Below, piece after piece: positions 46,101 to 58,667 of a DNA stretch of 64,000 nucleotides. A program made the translations under genes and the position numbers. Position 1 is the stretch's first letter, and the number at the start of each line of letters is the position of its first letter. Origin of the DNA: Cystobasidium ongulense (lineage: Eukaryota; Basidiomycota; Cystobasidiomycetes; Cystobasidiales; Cystobasidiaceae). The stretch spans positions 1-64,000 of the forward strand of contig BQUP01000008.1 of NCBI GenBank assembly GCA_022835595.1, in the 5' to 3' direction. The notes under the pieces were generated by a model, which saw only the letters and a program-made list of their open reading frames with translations, searched no databases and was not told where the DNA came from.

Positions 46101-49100
46101 GTATCGCGAATAAGTAGCCACATTCTGTATTCTCCAGGTCGCCCATTGGTGATCTCCGAGATTTGGACGATCTCCCAGACGTGAGAAGAAAGATTGAAAG
46201 TCTGCTTGCCGAACATGGCTCCGATACGACCCACACTCTTCGTAACACCGGTCCCTGCGATGGCTTTACGGGCGGCGCGATGTTGACGCCAGGTTTTTTT
46301 CGAGTACTGAAGCCACTTGCCATAGTTTTTGTTAACATCCGGCGCTTTGCGCTTGATGGTGACAGGCTCTTTCATCTCTACAATCTTCGTACATTCCTTC
46401 GGCTGTACGATTTTGCTGCTCTCGTCAGGGAGTAAGCTACTCTCCGAATCCAGCGGCAGTAGTGCCTTCTTCGATGCAGCTGATATCGAGTTCATCTGTG
46501 CAAACATATCTTGAATGTTGTGCTGTTTGAATCGATCTTGCAAAGTGTTGACGCGCCGCAACAGCCAATCCGGATGCTGGATCCGTGGAACTGGGTTGGA
46601 GACCTTCTGCATCGCGGCAGGTATAGTAATGAGCTTTTGCACGACAGATCCCAGGCGCTCGATATAGTAATCCCAGTCAAGTATCGAACGAAGGTCAAAA
46701 TCTGTGACGCTGCTATCGTGCAGCCATTTGCGCAAAAAGTGTCGCTTGATGCTGGGTTCGGCGGAAAAGATGGCGACTGGAACGGCTCGTTCGGTAACCG
46801 GAGCGCCTATGGGTTTCGCCGAGACAATGAAACGACAAGCTAAACCTTTATCTTTGACCATTCCTTCTCCCAAGAATTCGGCTAGACGTTTCGCGGTGCT
46901 AATTGAAGTAGATTTCTGGCCTGCATACTCGGCAAGGGTCTTTGACATGCTTCTGTTTTCGGCAATAAGGTCGACGAGCTCATCGTCGGATAAACTTGTT
47001 CCTTTCGTTGAGAGGATGTCCAGCCATTGATCAGCGACTTTCGCTACTTCTGCGTAGCATTCCTCGAGCGTGGTGCCCAGTAGGAATTGCTCGAAAATTT
47101 GCGACTGGAAAATTTTAATTAATTGCAGTTCTCCCCTTCGCTTCACCTCGAAACCCTTTAGCTCTGCCAAACTTCCATCATCGTTGAAGACTGCGTAGCG
47201 CTTCTTCAAAAGCTTATCTTCTTCCTTAGAGGATGGTAAAATCATAGCCCTGTATGGACCGTCGAGCTCGAAGAAAATACTGTTCTCGCTTTTCACCTTG
47301 TAAGTTCCACGATCTTTATCCACGAGCTCGTGATATTGGTCATTCGTGAAGTCCGCATGGACGAGATGATTGAGCATAGTGCAGGGATAATTGATTCCGA
47401 ACTTCTTGCCACCTTTGAGCTTGAAGTTGAAATTGTCAGGGAAAGTTGAGGGGAGCATGCACCAGATACCGTCTGTATCGAGTTCAAGCGGCCGTCCGAT
47501 TTGCTCCACTAATTTTCTCGCCATCTGGATGATAGAGGCACCTGTCAAGCATGTAATTCCTGCCATCTCCATAGAATGCCATCTAGCACCCTTCCTCATT
47601 ACATATCCATAGAAAGAATTGAGGATACACTTGTGCGCTAGTTGGAGGGAGTCGTACAATATGATCATCTTCTTAGCTTCCATGGTTTCCATGACCGATC
47701 CACTGGCCTTGTCCAAATTCTTCTTCCAGGTTTTATGCAAACCTTTGTAAGTATATCGACGATCTCGGAAGTCTCGGACGGTATCGATATAGAATGAGTT
47801 CTCGCGTTGACATATGATCGTTTCTTTCTTAACAATTTTAGTCTCGTGGGTCTTCTTGTACACTTTCCGGGAATAGTCGCCCAAACGCTTGTGGACGAGC
47901 GATGTCTGTTCGGACGGCTTGAGATCTTTGAACTTGCGCGGAGGTTTTCCAGGCCAGGCAGGGGGGAAAGACTCTGATTCTAATGCATTTCGCACCATCT
48001 TGAATTCGTCCAATTTCGCAGGGAAATATTCTCCACGCCAGGCCCAAGTCATTCTCCGGTCGCATTGTTTTCCTGGCCTGTTATAATCACAAGCGGCACA
48101 GTCTGCTTCCGTCTTTACTGAATCCGGTTGAAGTCGGTTTGACAACATAATATTCGGGTACATGGCGGCGACATCGAGATGGTAGATGAGTGGGGTGTCG
48201 TGTCGTATGGGGTTGTCCCGCAGTTGCTCGAGCATCTTTTTAATATCAGCCTTCACTTCGTCGTAATTTTCAACATCGTCAAGGCTGACGTTGCCTTCTT
48301 CGACCAGACTGAATTTGAGCGCATGGTCCAGGTCTTCGATGAGCTGTGTATAATGTTACAATCAATTAAAGGTGTGACAATGCGCAAGCATTACAGTACC
48401 ACACTTACCTTGTCGCAAGCTGACGGTACAACTTTAAAATCTACAGGAATATCACTTCTGAAGACTCCAGCTTCGAGCGCTTCTACGTGTCCTCCGACGT
48501 AGGTTTCCGATTCTAGCAGATGACCGTCGTAGAATGCAGATTGGCCCTCGACATGCCTATTCGGCATGATAATCTCTCCTCTGTACGCTTGTACCTGCGC
48601 AGCTACGATTGTCAGTGTCAAATCCACTGTTGGAATAACAAAGTGTATTGCGTACCATGAGGAGGGTTTCGCAGAGCGTACCAGAGCCCTTTCGCAATAC
48701 CTCGTCGGGATTGAGAGGAATAATATTGCATAGTGAAAAGACGAAAGGATGAACGTATTTCATGTATAAATAGTATGTTGCTACAGCGTCGGAGACTGAA
48801 TATTGTGAGAGAACATGCGGTTTCTCTTGTGCGTATCTGTGGAGCGGGTCTGAGTGAGCTTGAGAGTTCAATTGCTATTGTCAAGAATCATTTTTCCAGT
48901 ACTTACGGTGTCATGAGCTCAGGATCCAGTTCGAGAGGATTGTAGCCAAGCTTGGCCACAGTGACAGCTTTCAAGCCTTGACTACCTTGAGGAAGGTATG
49001 AATCACGTTTGACCCATCTAAAGCAATCCATATGTACGCAATGTCTACTTTTATATTCACCTTCACGATCTTTGGCAAATCCAATCTCCTGGAGCATATC

Positions 49101-50849
49101 GATACCATGTAATACAGCTCTTGCCTCAACGAAAGGAAAATCGAAGGAATCACCGTTATAGGTTGATATAATAGTAGGTCTAACTTCTCTGATATGCTCG
49201 AAGAACCTCTGAATCAGAGCCTTTTCATCTTCTTCATTAAAAACAGTGAAAGGCCCTTCATATTCATCTTTTGGTGTATATTCGAAATCCTCGATATCTT
49301 CCGAGACGATTTCTCGATTTGTGATGAGGAAACCTTGGCCATCTACCATGTACGAAATCATCATGATTTGATCCATTTGAGCGTCTGGGAACTTGAGCGG
49401 TGCTTTTGTGACTTCGATATCGAATGCCATAACTACAGGTTCAGCACGCTCCACTCTTTCGGTGATGCACTTAAGCCCAATTTCTCCGTTCTCTGAAGAT
49501 ACCGTGTACCACAGACCGACCCGAATTTCTGTTACACACGACCAAAAGTCAGAGCTGCTTAAATGAGCAAAGAATTGAAGCGGCGACTCACCTTTGTCGA
49601 TAGCGACACGAAGATAATACGGGACATCATATTCGCGAATATCAATGATGAACTCGCTGGGATTAGCACCTCCAGCGACGCGTGAAGATTTCGCAACGAA
49701 TCCACCCTCTTCATCCTCTTCGTCGGCAAAAGACATTGCAATATCGGGATTTCCATTAATAACTTCAGCGTACGTATCTACTGCATCCATCGCTTCTGCA
49801 TTCTTGGTAGCGATAGGGAGAATCTCCCTGCGTACTTGAAAGAGATCATTCTGATTGCGAAAGTATATTTGGATGAGGGTTTTGCGGTAGCCTAGCAAGT
49901 GATTTGGCTGTTCGGGACAGAAAGAAGTCAGATAGAGAGTTCCATAAGCTCAAGTCTATATTCGACTAACCATATTAAGATCGTCTTTCCTTCGCCTTTC
50001 TAACCGAACAATCTGTTCTTCGTACTTTTTGAGAAGCCATTCTTCAACTTGGCCTTCCGTTCCTTGCTGTCAGGATGAAGAGTAAAGCCGGTCAGCGCCA
50101 TGTGATATTGACGATACAAACAGTAATTAAACCTCTGCCCACCTTGCATGCGATTAAAAAGTAAGGTTCGTAGACAACGGTTGCTTTGCTGTGGACGAGG
50201 CGTTTTGCAGGTTAGTAATTTATGGACCTAAAGACTTGTATTTTATTGATCCAATGATGGCCTACTCACAAAGAACTGCCATCTTCTTCTATGAAATAGT
50301 AGTCCACGGCGGCCTTGCCACCTGGGGTATCATCGTCGCGGAGAAGGGTCTATGGAGGAGGACATCAGCTCGAGAGCAGTAAGCGGGTGTTATTTACGGA
50401 GTATACCTACTGCATGCATATTGACGAGCCATCCAACCTTAGGCGTGCCATGCTCCCATCGTTTGAAGCCGAGTCTTTCGTCGATTTCGTCTCTGACTTT
50501 GGCGTTTTCGAATGCGTCGTCTTCTAAACAAGCGTGAATGAAAGGCAGAAGTGTGATTCAGCGGACAAGCTCTCGTCTCCTTCAAGATGCACCAATGTCC
50601 GACAACTCCAATCCTGTCGAGTCACGGTAGCAGCTCTTCCGCCTGTTTCCTCGACTCACGCGCAGTGCCTCCATCGTCCGTCACCAGGACGGCGGCTGCC
50701 TCCTTGTTGCCATTCTGCCTTCCACCTGCAGCACTGCCACCACCGCCTCGAGGCCTGAATGAGCCTCGTCCACCACCACGACCTCTAAAGTTGCCTCTGA
50801 TGTTGCCGTGCTTGCCTCTGTACGCGCCTCCCACCGATCCGCGAGCCAT
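43194..50849 (-). CDS. POL2: DNA polymerase epsilon catalytic subunit
   Basis: Eleven exons give about 2,250 residues, the full length of the family. After an RGG-rich N-terminus (residues 10-45) come [19 protein letters not shown] and the 3'-5' exonuclease: Exo [14 protein letters not shown], Exo [13 protein letters not shown], Exo [16 protein letters not shown]. The polymerase has motif [28 protein letters not shown] and motif C ELDTDGIW, with the [10 protein letters not shown] cysteine region near it. The inactivated second B-family half occupies 45962-43600. The end has CPHC...CPSC and CQRC...CEC, the CysA and CysB modules that bind Dpb2. Pol2 is the leading-strand replicase and part of CMG assembly. 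Exons 10 and 11 (48357-46014 and 45930s-43194) carry most of the protein. A possible MBF site lies at 51049. Confidence 0.97.
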
Positions 50850-51508
50850 ACTTGCGGCACACTCTGCGCTCTTGTGCGCTCAGCTCTGGCCTGCCTTTGC
50901 GCTGCCCTAGAGCGAGTCTAGCCTCTTCTCTCCTCGTGCGTGAATCCAACGGGTGTGTTGTGCAAGTTCCTGTATCTCAATGAGAAGCTTGCTTGCTTGC
51001 TTTGCTGTTCTCTACTTGGGAAAGAAACACGCGATCGAGTTCGAGTACACGCGTAAACAGCGGCAAGTGCAGACGGACCTGCAAATCCACTGCAATGTGG
51101 ATGGCTCCACTTGCATGCGTGCTGGTACTCTGTCCTGCATTCAGTGTGGGCAAACGCGCAGTCTGGCTTGCTTAGCTCTCACTCTGCCGGAAAAGCCTCG
51201 TCGTTCTACAATACAGTGGCCAGTTCGTGTTCCCAACTCGGTAGCAAGGATGTCAATCTGCAGTTGATAGACAAGCCGAGTAGATTTCACGTGTAAACGT
51301 TGACCGTTATTCATCCCTCTTACTACCACTACTACTACCACGGAGCACGACAAAAACAGAAGCATACTCGTACATACGGCAAGTAGGTCGGTAGGTCCTG
51401 CCAATCCAGGATCCAAGCCAACAAGGGGAGAAATATGAGAACAAGGAGAGATCTTGGAATATGGTACAAAAGATTCAAGTCCAGCGATACTACTCTCTCG
51501 CGTCCGGC
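50850..51508. other. POL2 promoter region and STE20 3' flank
   Basis: About 660 bases. It contains the ACGCGT box at 51049-51054 and related ACGCGA at 51029 and ACGCGC near 51154. CTA/CCA trinucleotide-rich DNA at 51318-51345 is on the STE20 side. No gene is supported. Confidence 0.5.
51049..51054. promoter_or_regulatory. MluI cell-cycle box (MCB) upstream of POL2
   Basis: A perfect ACGCGT is 200 bases before the POL2 ATG, with a near match (ACGCGA) 20 bases further on. ACGCGT is the core bound by MBF (Mbp1/Swi6 type) complexes that drive G1/S transcription of replication genes, POL2 among them, in other fungi. The hexamer will also occur by chance, so the case rests on position and target. 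Confidence 0.5.
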
Positions 51509-54500
51509 TTAATGCTTCTTGGCTTGAATGGCCGCTTTGACTGTTTAGAGATGACGTTCTCCATCAGTATCGAATACGGCATCATAATCCAAATCTAGAC
51601 AAGACCACTCACTAAGCGGACCTAAATTCTTCAAAGGCTCAGCCTTTGCAAAGAAAGGATGTCTTAGGATCTCAGCTGCGCTAGGTCTTTGTTCCGGTAC
51701 GACGCAAAGAGCGCGAGCTAGATAATCTCTAAAGACATCTGTATATCTCTCCGGTTCTTTCAGTTTAGGAGTACCCGTAGTTGATATGAGATAGATGGCA
51801 CGTAGAGGATTCTCATGAAGGTATGGAGGTTCGCCATCCATCATTTCAATAGCCATGATCCCGCATGACCACACGTCGATCTTAGGACCGTACGCTTTTC
51901 TCTTTACTACTTCAGGCGCCATCCAATATGGTGTTCCGACCATTGTCGTTCTTTTACTATTTGCATCTTGTATTTGAGCGCAGAAACCAAAGTCGGCTGT
52001 TAATATAAAAAAGAGAAACACTCACAATCAGTATGGCTTTAAACAAATCAAAAGAAAAACAAGGCGAAAAACAACTTACTAAGCTTGATAGCGCCATCCA
52101 TACTCAAGAGCACATTGTCACTTTTAATATCACGATGGATAACGCCATTCGCATGAAGATGTTTGATACCCTCTAGCGTCTCCCTTGAAACGGCCGCGAT
52201 CTGACCCTCTGTCATGATATTCGTAGTACAAACATCCGTCAAAGATCCTCCCTCCATATATTCCATAACAACCCAAAGGTCTCCCTTGTGCAGGAACGAA
52301 TCGATAAAATTAACAATATTATCATGTCTACTCTGTTTCATAACTACGATTTCATTGATAATTAAATCCTTCTTAGGTTGTTGTTCCAGATTCATCTGCT
52401 TAATAGCAACACTTTGATTCGTCCCAACTTGGTAAGCAGTAAACACGCCACCTGAAGCACCCTGTCCAATCTTGACAAGACTGCGATACAGTTTCGTGGG
52501 ATCCGCATCCGTGCATATCTCCTTCAAGCGAGCAACAACCTGATCATGCTCAAGCTGAGACGCGTTATCTGGTTTTCTACGTCGAGGAATAGCAGCTGGA
52601 ACGTCATCTCGAGGGTACTGCCCGGGTTGCTGTGGGATGGGTGGAGGCTGATGTTGGGACTGCTTTCGGACGATCTGATTACCTTGCTGTATTTGTTTTT
52701 GCTGGTGTTGGGCAGGCGGTTGCTGATACTGCTGTTGCTGCTGCGGTATACTATTCGAAGATGATCCAGGAACAGGAGGAGGAGGCCTAGACGGTTGGTA
52801 TCCCTTCAAAGAAGGCACAGCAGGTGGAGGAGAGGATAGAGCAGGCGATCCATGAGGACTTGGAGGTCTACGTTGACTTTGCGATCTGTCCAACATGTGC
52901 TGAGGGATATACTCTCGAGAAGGTTGTCTTGCAGATAACGATCTACTTAATTCTTGTCTGCTAGGCTGCATGGGTACAGGTGGTAGTTGATGTTGATTGA
53001 TGCCGTTGTTCAAGTGCGCAGGAGCACCCGGCCCCGCTGGAGAAGAAGGAACAGATTTGGCGTGTTGCATACCAGATGGCGGTGGAGGCGGTGGTCCAGG
53101 TGCTTTCCTGAAAGGCGGTGGAGATGTATAATTTGCGTTCATTGGAGGAACAGGAGCGGAGCGCTGTGAATGGCACAAGATACAATAACCTAGTCAGTAT
53201 GTATGCTTGCAAACTGCCACAAAGGCATCATAAACATTGAAATACTTACAGGCTGCGTCAAATGAGCAGCATAGCCCAACGGTTCTCCATTACCAACATT
53301 ATTACCATATTGTTGATGATTACTCGTCCCACCGAATTTCTCCCAAACATCATCATCTTCTGCCCCCGGTTTAACAGTTTCCTTCTTAGTAGATTCTTGA
53401 TAGAAAGCAACAATATCAACGACAGCTTGAGGATGAGCTAATTGTTCCTGTTTAGAGATACCACTATCTTGTAATAATTGTTGCCATTCCTTAGGTAAAC
53501 CCGTAAATTCTCCAGTATCAACATTAAATCCAACGTGTGTGAGATGAACAGGATCATAAGGAGTTGAAATTTCCATCTTCTTTTGATTAGAGAAGAAATC
53601 CGCAAGTCCTCCGAAAACAGTTTTGATTGTGCTTTTACTACTATCCTCTCCATCCCCGGTTCCATCTTTATCTTTGCTGCTACTGAAAACACCACTTCCA
53701 CCTCCACCACCAACGCTCTTCTTCCTCATCCCAGAAGAGGATAGTTTTATCTCCTTTTCTTTGAATGCACTTCCAAGAGGTGTAGAAGCAGTAACCGGCT
53801 GCAAAGGTTGCGGGAGTGCAGGTGAATAATAGGGTATCTGCGGCGTAGTAGAAGAGGACGCGTGACTACCGGGGAATAGGGAAGGGGGTGAGAAGGGAGA
53901 GGTCGAGTTTGAGTCGTACGCTCCTGGGTATAGCGGTCCGGTTGAAGGCGAGCCATTGGGCAGGGGAGACGTATGCAATTGCTGCTGCAGTTGATGTTGA
54001 TGTTTGGTCAGACTTGTGCTTCTCCTGTCTCTGGATTTGGACAGCTTGCTGGCTGTATTTGAGTTGTCTATGGAAGTGGACGACGATGATGCTGAAGGTG
54101 TGCTGCTACTAGGTAATGGAGGCAGTGGATTACTGTTGTAGTTGCTCCTGTTATTGCTGCTGGCCGAGTTAGATGGATATCCCGATGTAGTAGGGGCCGA
54201 GGTCAATGCAGATCCAGACCAGTGCGCTGTTGGAGGAGGTGGATGGCCGTATTGAGGCTGCATCGACGAGAGCATGGGTGTATTCGAGTATGACGAGTAT
54301 GGCTGGTAGTAATCATCGTGGTTGAGCGACGAGGCTGCGAGCTCAGCTGCCACCTGGGTTGCCGGGTCAGTCAAGAGCGAGGCACTGCTGCTCGAGGACG
54401 ACGAATGGAGGTTGGTGGGTATGATGTTGCTCGTGTAAGCCTGCGAGGATGGTCTGCTCCTGCTACTACTGTGCATCGTACCAGGTGAAGCTGTAGTTGC

Positions 54501-55628
54501 CGTGTTGGTGTAGCTGGAATGGTAGCCAGCACTCGTCGTCGTCGGCGCTGTTGACGAGCTGCTGTGCGCGTGGAGTGGCAGCGGAGGACGAGGGGAGGAC
54601 AGCGCACCGGGGGAGTAGGGTGTGGTGGATGTGGATGTGGATGCTGACGAGGTGGACGAGTTGGTGTGCTGCAGTGGTGGCAGTTGCTGCCTGTGTGTGG
54701 ACTGGCTGCCGTCCACCATCTCCCATCCAGGCTCCAAGCCCGTGAGGCTGCTGTTGCTGCTGCTGCTCTTGACTGCAGGCATGGACGGAGTAGTGAGCGA
54801 GCTGTTGGTTCCCGAACGCTGTCGTTGTCCACCTCTTGAATACGTATTGCCGTTGCTGTTGCTGCTGCTGCTGCTGCCATTCAGCATGGATATGCTGCTG
54901 GTGTAGCTGTAGCTGTGCCTATGTGTCGAGCCCGACGGCGACGCGGGCGAACTCGAGGTGTGGGTGTTCAGAGGACCGCCGCCTTGACTAGCGAGTGATG
55001 ACGACGAGCTTCTGTTGCCTCCCGCCGTTGCTGAACTGAATGGCGGTCGTGAAGAGGCAATGTAGGAACTTCGCTGTGGTCCTCCAGTGCTGCCGCGGAC
55101 GAGACTTGACGGGCGCGAAGAAGAGGTGGGAACGGAAGGCGATGGGAGGGGCGAGGAGTGGTGGTTGGAGGTGTACGAGGATGTCGAGCTCTGTCTGACT
55201 GGCAGCTGGCGCTCTTCCTCGCTGTTGAGATGCTGCGGATGGTGTGGATGCAAGTGGAAAGGCGCTTTGAGAGAAGCAGAGGCACTCGCACTGCTGCTTG
55301 CGGAGGATAGCGGGCGAGAAGCTTCACCCTCCAGGACCGCATGCAGCTCTCTAGGCGATGTGACACCGTGCACCATCCCGCTGCTGCTCCTGCTGCTGTT
55401 GCTGTTGCTGTTGCTTCCTCGCTGCTGCCTGCCTGTTGCTGCTCCATCCATTGCTGGTATAATCACTCCATCTGAAGAGCTTTCGCTGGGAGAGTGGGAG
55501 GAGGTGATGTGGAGCAGTTCTGCGGATGTAGCAGTAATTGGAGCACTCTTTAGCACATGCACGGCTACTCGTCTTCTCCCATCTTCCCACTCACCCGGCG
55601 ACTCCATGATCACGCTTCTTCTCTCCAT
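51509..55628 (-). CDS. STE20: PAK-family serine/threonine kinase Ste20
   Basis: Four exons (55628-53250, 53163-52080, 51996-51613, 51540-51509) total 3879 bases and give 1292 residues. The first 600 residues are dominated by Ser, with Asn, Thr, Pro and Gly, and are probably disordered. A CRIB/PBD begins at [20 protein letters not shown], binding Cdc42 or Rac. No PH domain precedes it, which favours Ste20 over Cla4. A Pro-rich linker with polyglutamine ([10 protein letters not shown]) follows, then the kinase: GQGASGGVF loop, VAIKQM lysine, HRDIKSDN catalytic loop, TDFGFCAQ, and [10 protein letters not shown] activation segment. The end [11 protein letters not shown] is typical of PAKs. It acts in MAPK signalling, polarity and mating. 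A second ATG at codon 8 could be the true start. Confidence 0.94.
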
Positions 55629-56212
55629 GATGCTTCCAGCAAGCTTTTTCTGTCCACTGACTTTTGTGTCTGTGCTACTACTCTGGTGTAAGCGTATGCG
55701 TGTCTCCCTATCTCATAGCTTGTCCTCGTCTCCTTCTCGATGCAGTCTGCTCAACTGTCGCTGATGAGAGGAAAAGCTACGCTGCAGCGACTTTCCCGAC
55801 GAAGGTCACTGATTATTTTAGAAATATCAACCAAGCTTCAGCTAAGCAAGCCGCGTGAGTGTCTGGCTCGGTTGTCTGCTCGCCAGCGAGCGAGTGCAAG
55901 ATAAGAGACGCCTACCACGCCATGGGAGCTTGCAAGTATGCTGGTATATCCATCCCATACACCTTCACCGCGGACACACCTCCGCTCGTCGTCGGCTGTG
56001 GCGAGGCCTCCATCCCGAGATCAAGTGGCAATCACCGAGACAGGTGTCCGTTGCAAGTCGTTTGTGAGGGCTACTCTCCAGCAAGAGCGGTGTACTCCCT
56101 CTACGGCAAACAGGTTCTAGTATTCTACACGAAACTTTGTATTGGCTGTGCAAAAGTTGCTCAAAACGCGTGTATACTTGCACGCTCTCCTCTTCATTCT
56201 AACTCTTCCTCA
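55629..56212. other. STE20 promoter and leader
   Basis: About 580 bases between STE20 and the decarboxylase stop. A plus-strand frame at about 55690-55857 looks coding-like and ends at a donor-like GTGAGTG, but lacks an ATG and a credible second exon. It is not annotated as a gene. Confidence 0.4.
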
Positions 56213-57823
56213 TCAAACAACCCTCGCAAGCACCGATCTGACAGGCACATTGTGCTTTCTTCCAGGCTGTGGGAAGCCTTCGAGGTCTACTCCCTTTCTG
56301 AAGAGTCCTGCCCAGGTGGATCCTCCGAAGTGAAAGCTGCGAGCAACACAGCAAGAACGTCAGTTCAGCCTCGGGTGTATCTCTCATGTGACATGCGGTC
56401 TTGGTGAAAGAGATGAAAATCAAGCGTACCTTCCTAACTGATCACCTTTCTTGATCTTCTCCCCTTCCTTGACAGTAATCTCACAAGTAGAAACTTCAAC
56501 CATTCCAATACCCATGAAAGCCATCAAACCAATTTTAGGATTATCGGCTTCAATGAAGATAATAGCTCTTGTAGCCATAACAGATAAATATTCCTGTGAT
56601 ATATTCTCTCCTTTCTTAGCATATTGATTTTCATCATTCCCTTGATTGTTTTGCATTTCAAAATCTTCGAATAAAGGTTCGGAAAAGTAGGTTCCATTTA
56701 CTACGTATGCTTTTTTAATCGTTCCATTAATGGGACTGTGCCATCTATGATAGGATAAAGCAGATAAGAAAGCTTGATATACCGTTCCACCGATGAACTC
56801 CTCGTGTAATGGGTCGTTCGCGAGCATGTCCTTGACGGAATAGGGTTGGCCTTTCATCCAGAATTTATCACGCGCTTTGACTGAAGTGGAGACTTTGTAA
56901 GTCTTTGACTCGCATGCGTTGGTTATTACATTGTCGTCGTCGGGTGAAGCTACGGGGCGTCTTCCGTCTCTAAAAGTGCGTGTGAACTGCGGCCAACGAA
57001 TAGTATAAAGATCATTGTCAGTTTCTCTCGGAATTTCCAGTCTTAAAAGAGGAGACAGAACTGCTACTCACCCAATCATCCCAACTCTTGAATCCATAAT
57101 GCGGTTTACTAGAGTCACAAACAAACAACTCCTCAAAAGCGAGATTCGTTTCACCAATATTGGCAACTTCGGCAAGTGAAGGTTTGGCAATTTGACCAAA
57201 CCAGCCTTCTTTGCCTTCATCTAATACTTTAGCAGATTCCTCACTCTTCAAAAATTGACCCCAAGTATCAAGTACTTTTTTCACCAATTTATTAACTTTT
57301 GGATCTTGAAAAGCAGTAAAACCAGCAGGAGTTGCCATTGGCCATTCTAGTAGTGCATTTATAGGTACTCCTACTACTCCTACTGAATGACCCGCATCTG
57401 TCCAACTTGGTGCAGTCTGTATAATGTGATTTAACAACTGCAAAACATGATTAAAGTCGCGTATATTTGACATTTGACCAGATGGGTCTTTGAGATGGTC
57501 TTTGTTCTTTGGGATCTGCTGGAACATCTCGTGGAAAAGCATGTATAGTCGTGCGTCTTCGGCGACTGTATCTTTGAATTCCTGGAGTACCGGATGGAGA
57601 GGGTCTGCCGGGTTTTCGTCGACGTGCTTGATGGTGCGCTGCAGCCATTCCTTCTGATGACGGGAATCTTGAGAGAGCCACCCGCCAGTCCTGTCATGAC
57701 TTAGCAGTCAGTCTTCGCTATGTGTAACTTGGGATAATGGATAACGGTGGCGTGTAGATCCGCGAGAATGACACACCTTTCGACTCTGTGCTCGTTGGGG
57801 ATGGGGTGTTCGTGGTGTGTCAT
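56213..57823 (-). CDS. Phosphatidylserine decarboxylase-like enzyme
   Basis: Four exons (57823-57777, 57690-57072, 56986-56430, 56336-56213) give 448 residues. The N-terminal half (HPVLQEFKDTVAEDARLYML, LNHIIQTAPSWTDAGH) matches the fungal PSDC N-terminal domain; the C-terminal half is the decarboxylase, with WDDWFTRTFRDGRRPV, ALSYHRWHSPINGTI and GMVEVSTCEITV. The self-cleavage site is HFGGSTW: cleavage before the Ser would give the pyruvoyl group, as in the LGST/GGSS sites of the family. No transmembrane segment or mitochondrial signal is seen, so this is one of the soluble fungal paralogues, whose natural substrate may not be phosphatidylserine. Start MTHHEHPIPNEHRVE is the first ATG. Divergent from the hydrophobin. 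Confidence 0.88.
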
Positions 57824-58667
57824 GGTGTCAGAGTATGGAGAGAGATGAGACAGATTGGCAGAAAGACAAGCCAGTCAACTGGACGGAGGTTAGATTATTT
57901 GGAAATAGACCTTCGATTACACGCTGTTGGCGTCACACTCTCGCTGTCCACATCTATTCTTGCTTCCAAACTATTCCAGTCCACGCATGTGGTGGTGGTC
58001 TTTAGAGTGTTCCTATCTGCTGGGAAACACGGCAATGTAATGGAGTAGAGCAATCTGCAAGTCGGTCGAAGCCTTGCTTTCTTCAACTCGAGGCAATCGA
58101 AACTCGCCATGATCCAAAGACGCAGCGATGCAGCTTCTCAGACAAGACATGCACTCGCAACGTGGAACAACTCCCAAACTATGTCTTCTGTCGTACCCAG
58201 TCCAAGAATGTCCCGTAGTTTCGGCCCTAAGCATGATCATCCAAACTGCTTCGAGGACCGACGTTCTTCGGCCAGGCTGGCCCGCAATAGATAACCGTTG
58301 CATGCATGCCAATGGAAGTCTGCCGCTGACTAGTAGGCTCCGTCGAATTCGTGATAACACTGCTTTCAAGAATGTCCCTCGCACTCTGTATTTTTCGTCC
58401 TGTTTTGAGGGAGTGGGTGAGATGGAGTATAAAGTACCCATCTCGGCGGAGTCGGTCTTCTCTTTTCTTTCTATCATCACCAGCTACTTACATCACAAAG
58501 CCTCTCAGCTCATCTCAAATTTCCTAATCTTCATAGCTCTCCATCAAAGCGTCTTCGAACCGCCTAACAACCTACCTTCAATTCTTACATTTCCGCAACT
58601 CTCGCGCCTACTTCGAGCAGATCCAAGTCCACCTCTACACGAACGCAACCAGCCTAATTCATCAAAC
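57824..58667. other. Divergent region between decarboxylase and hydrophobin
   Basis: About 840 bases. The right 240 bases hold a TATA box (58428) and a long pyrimidine-rich leader (CTTTTCTTTCTATCATCACC from 58462) typical of highly expressed fungal genes. An open frame runs through the leader into the hydrophobin, but only the part from 58668 has a signal peptide. Confidence 0.5.
58428..58434 (+). promoter_or_regulatory. TATA box of the hydrophobin gene
   Basis: TATAAAG lies 240 bases before the hydrophobin ATG and about 30 bases before a pyrimidine-rich stretch where transcription could start. Hydrophobin genes are strongly and stage-specifically expressed, which fits a TATA promoter. Inferred from position. 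Confidence 0.55.

Noticed and set aside
55087-55764. A 225-codon open frame on the plus strand opposite STE20
   Set aside because: It is antisense to the Ser-rich first exon of STE20; repetitive AGC/TCC codons on one strand create long open Leu/Cys-rich frames on the other. No domain or plausible start context.
55690-55858. Coding-like plus-strand stretch before a GTGAGTG
   Set aside because: No ATG in frame, no acceptor-led continuation with recognisable sequence, and it lies in the STE20 leader region.
58128-58667. N-terminal extension of the hydrophobin by 180 codons
   Set aside because: The segment contains the TATA box and a pyrimidine-rich leader, and the true signal peptide starts at 58668.
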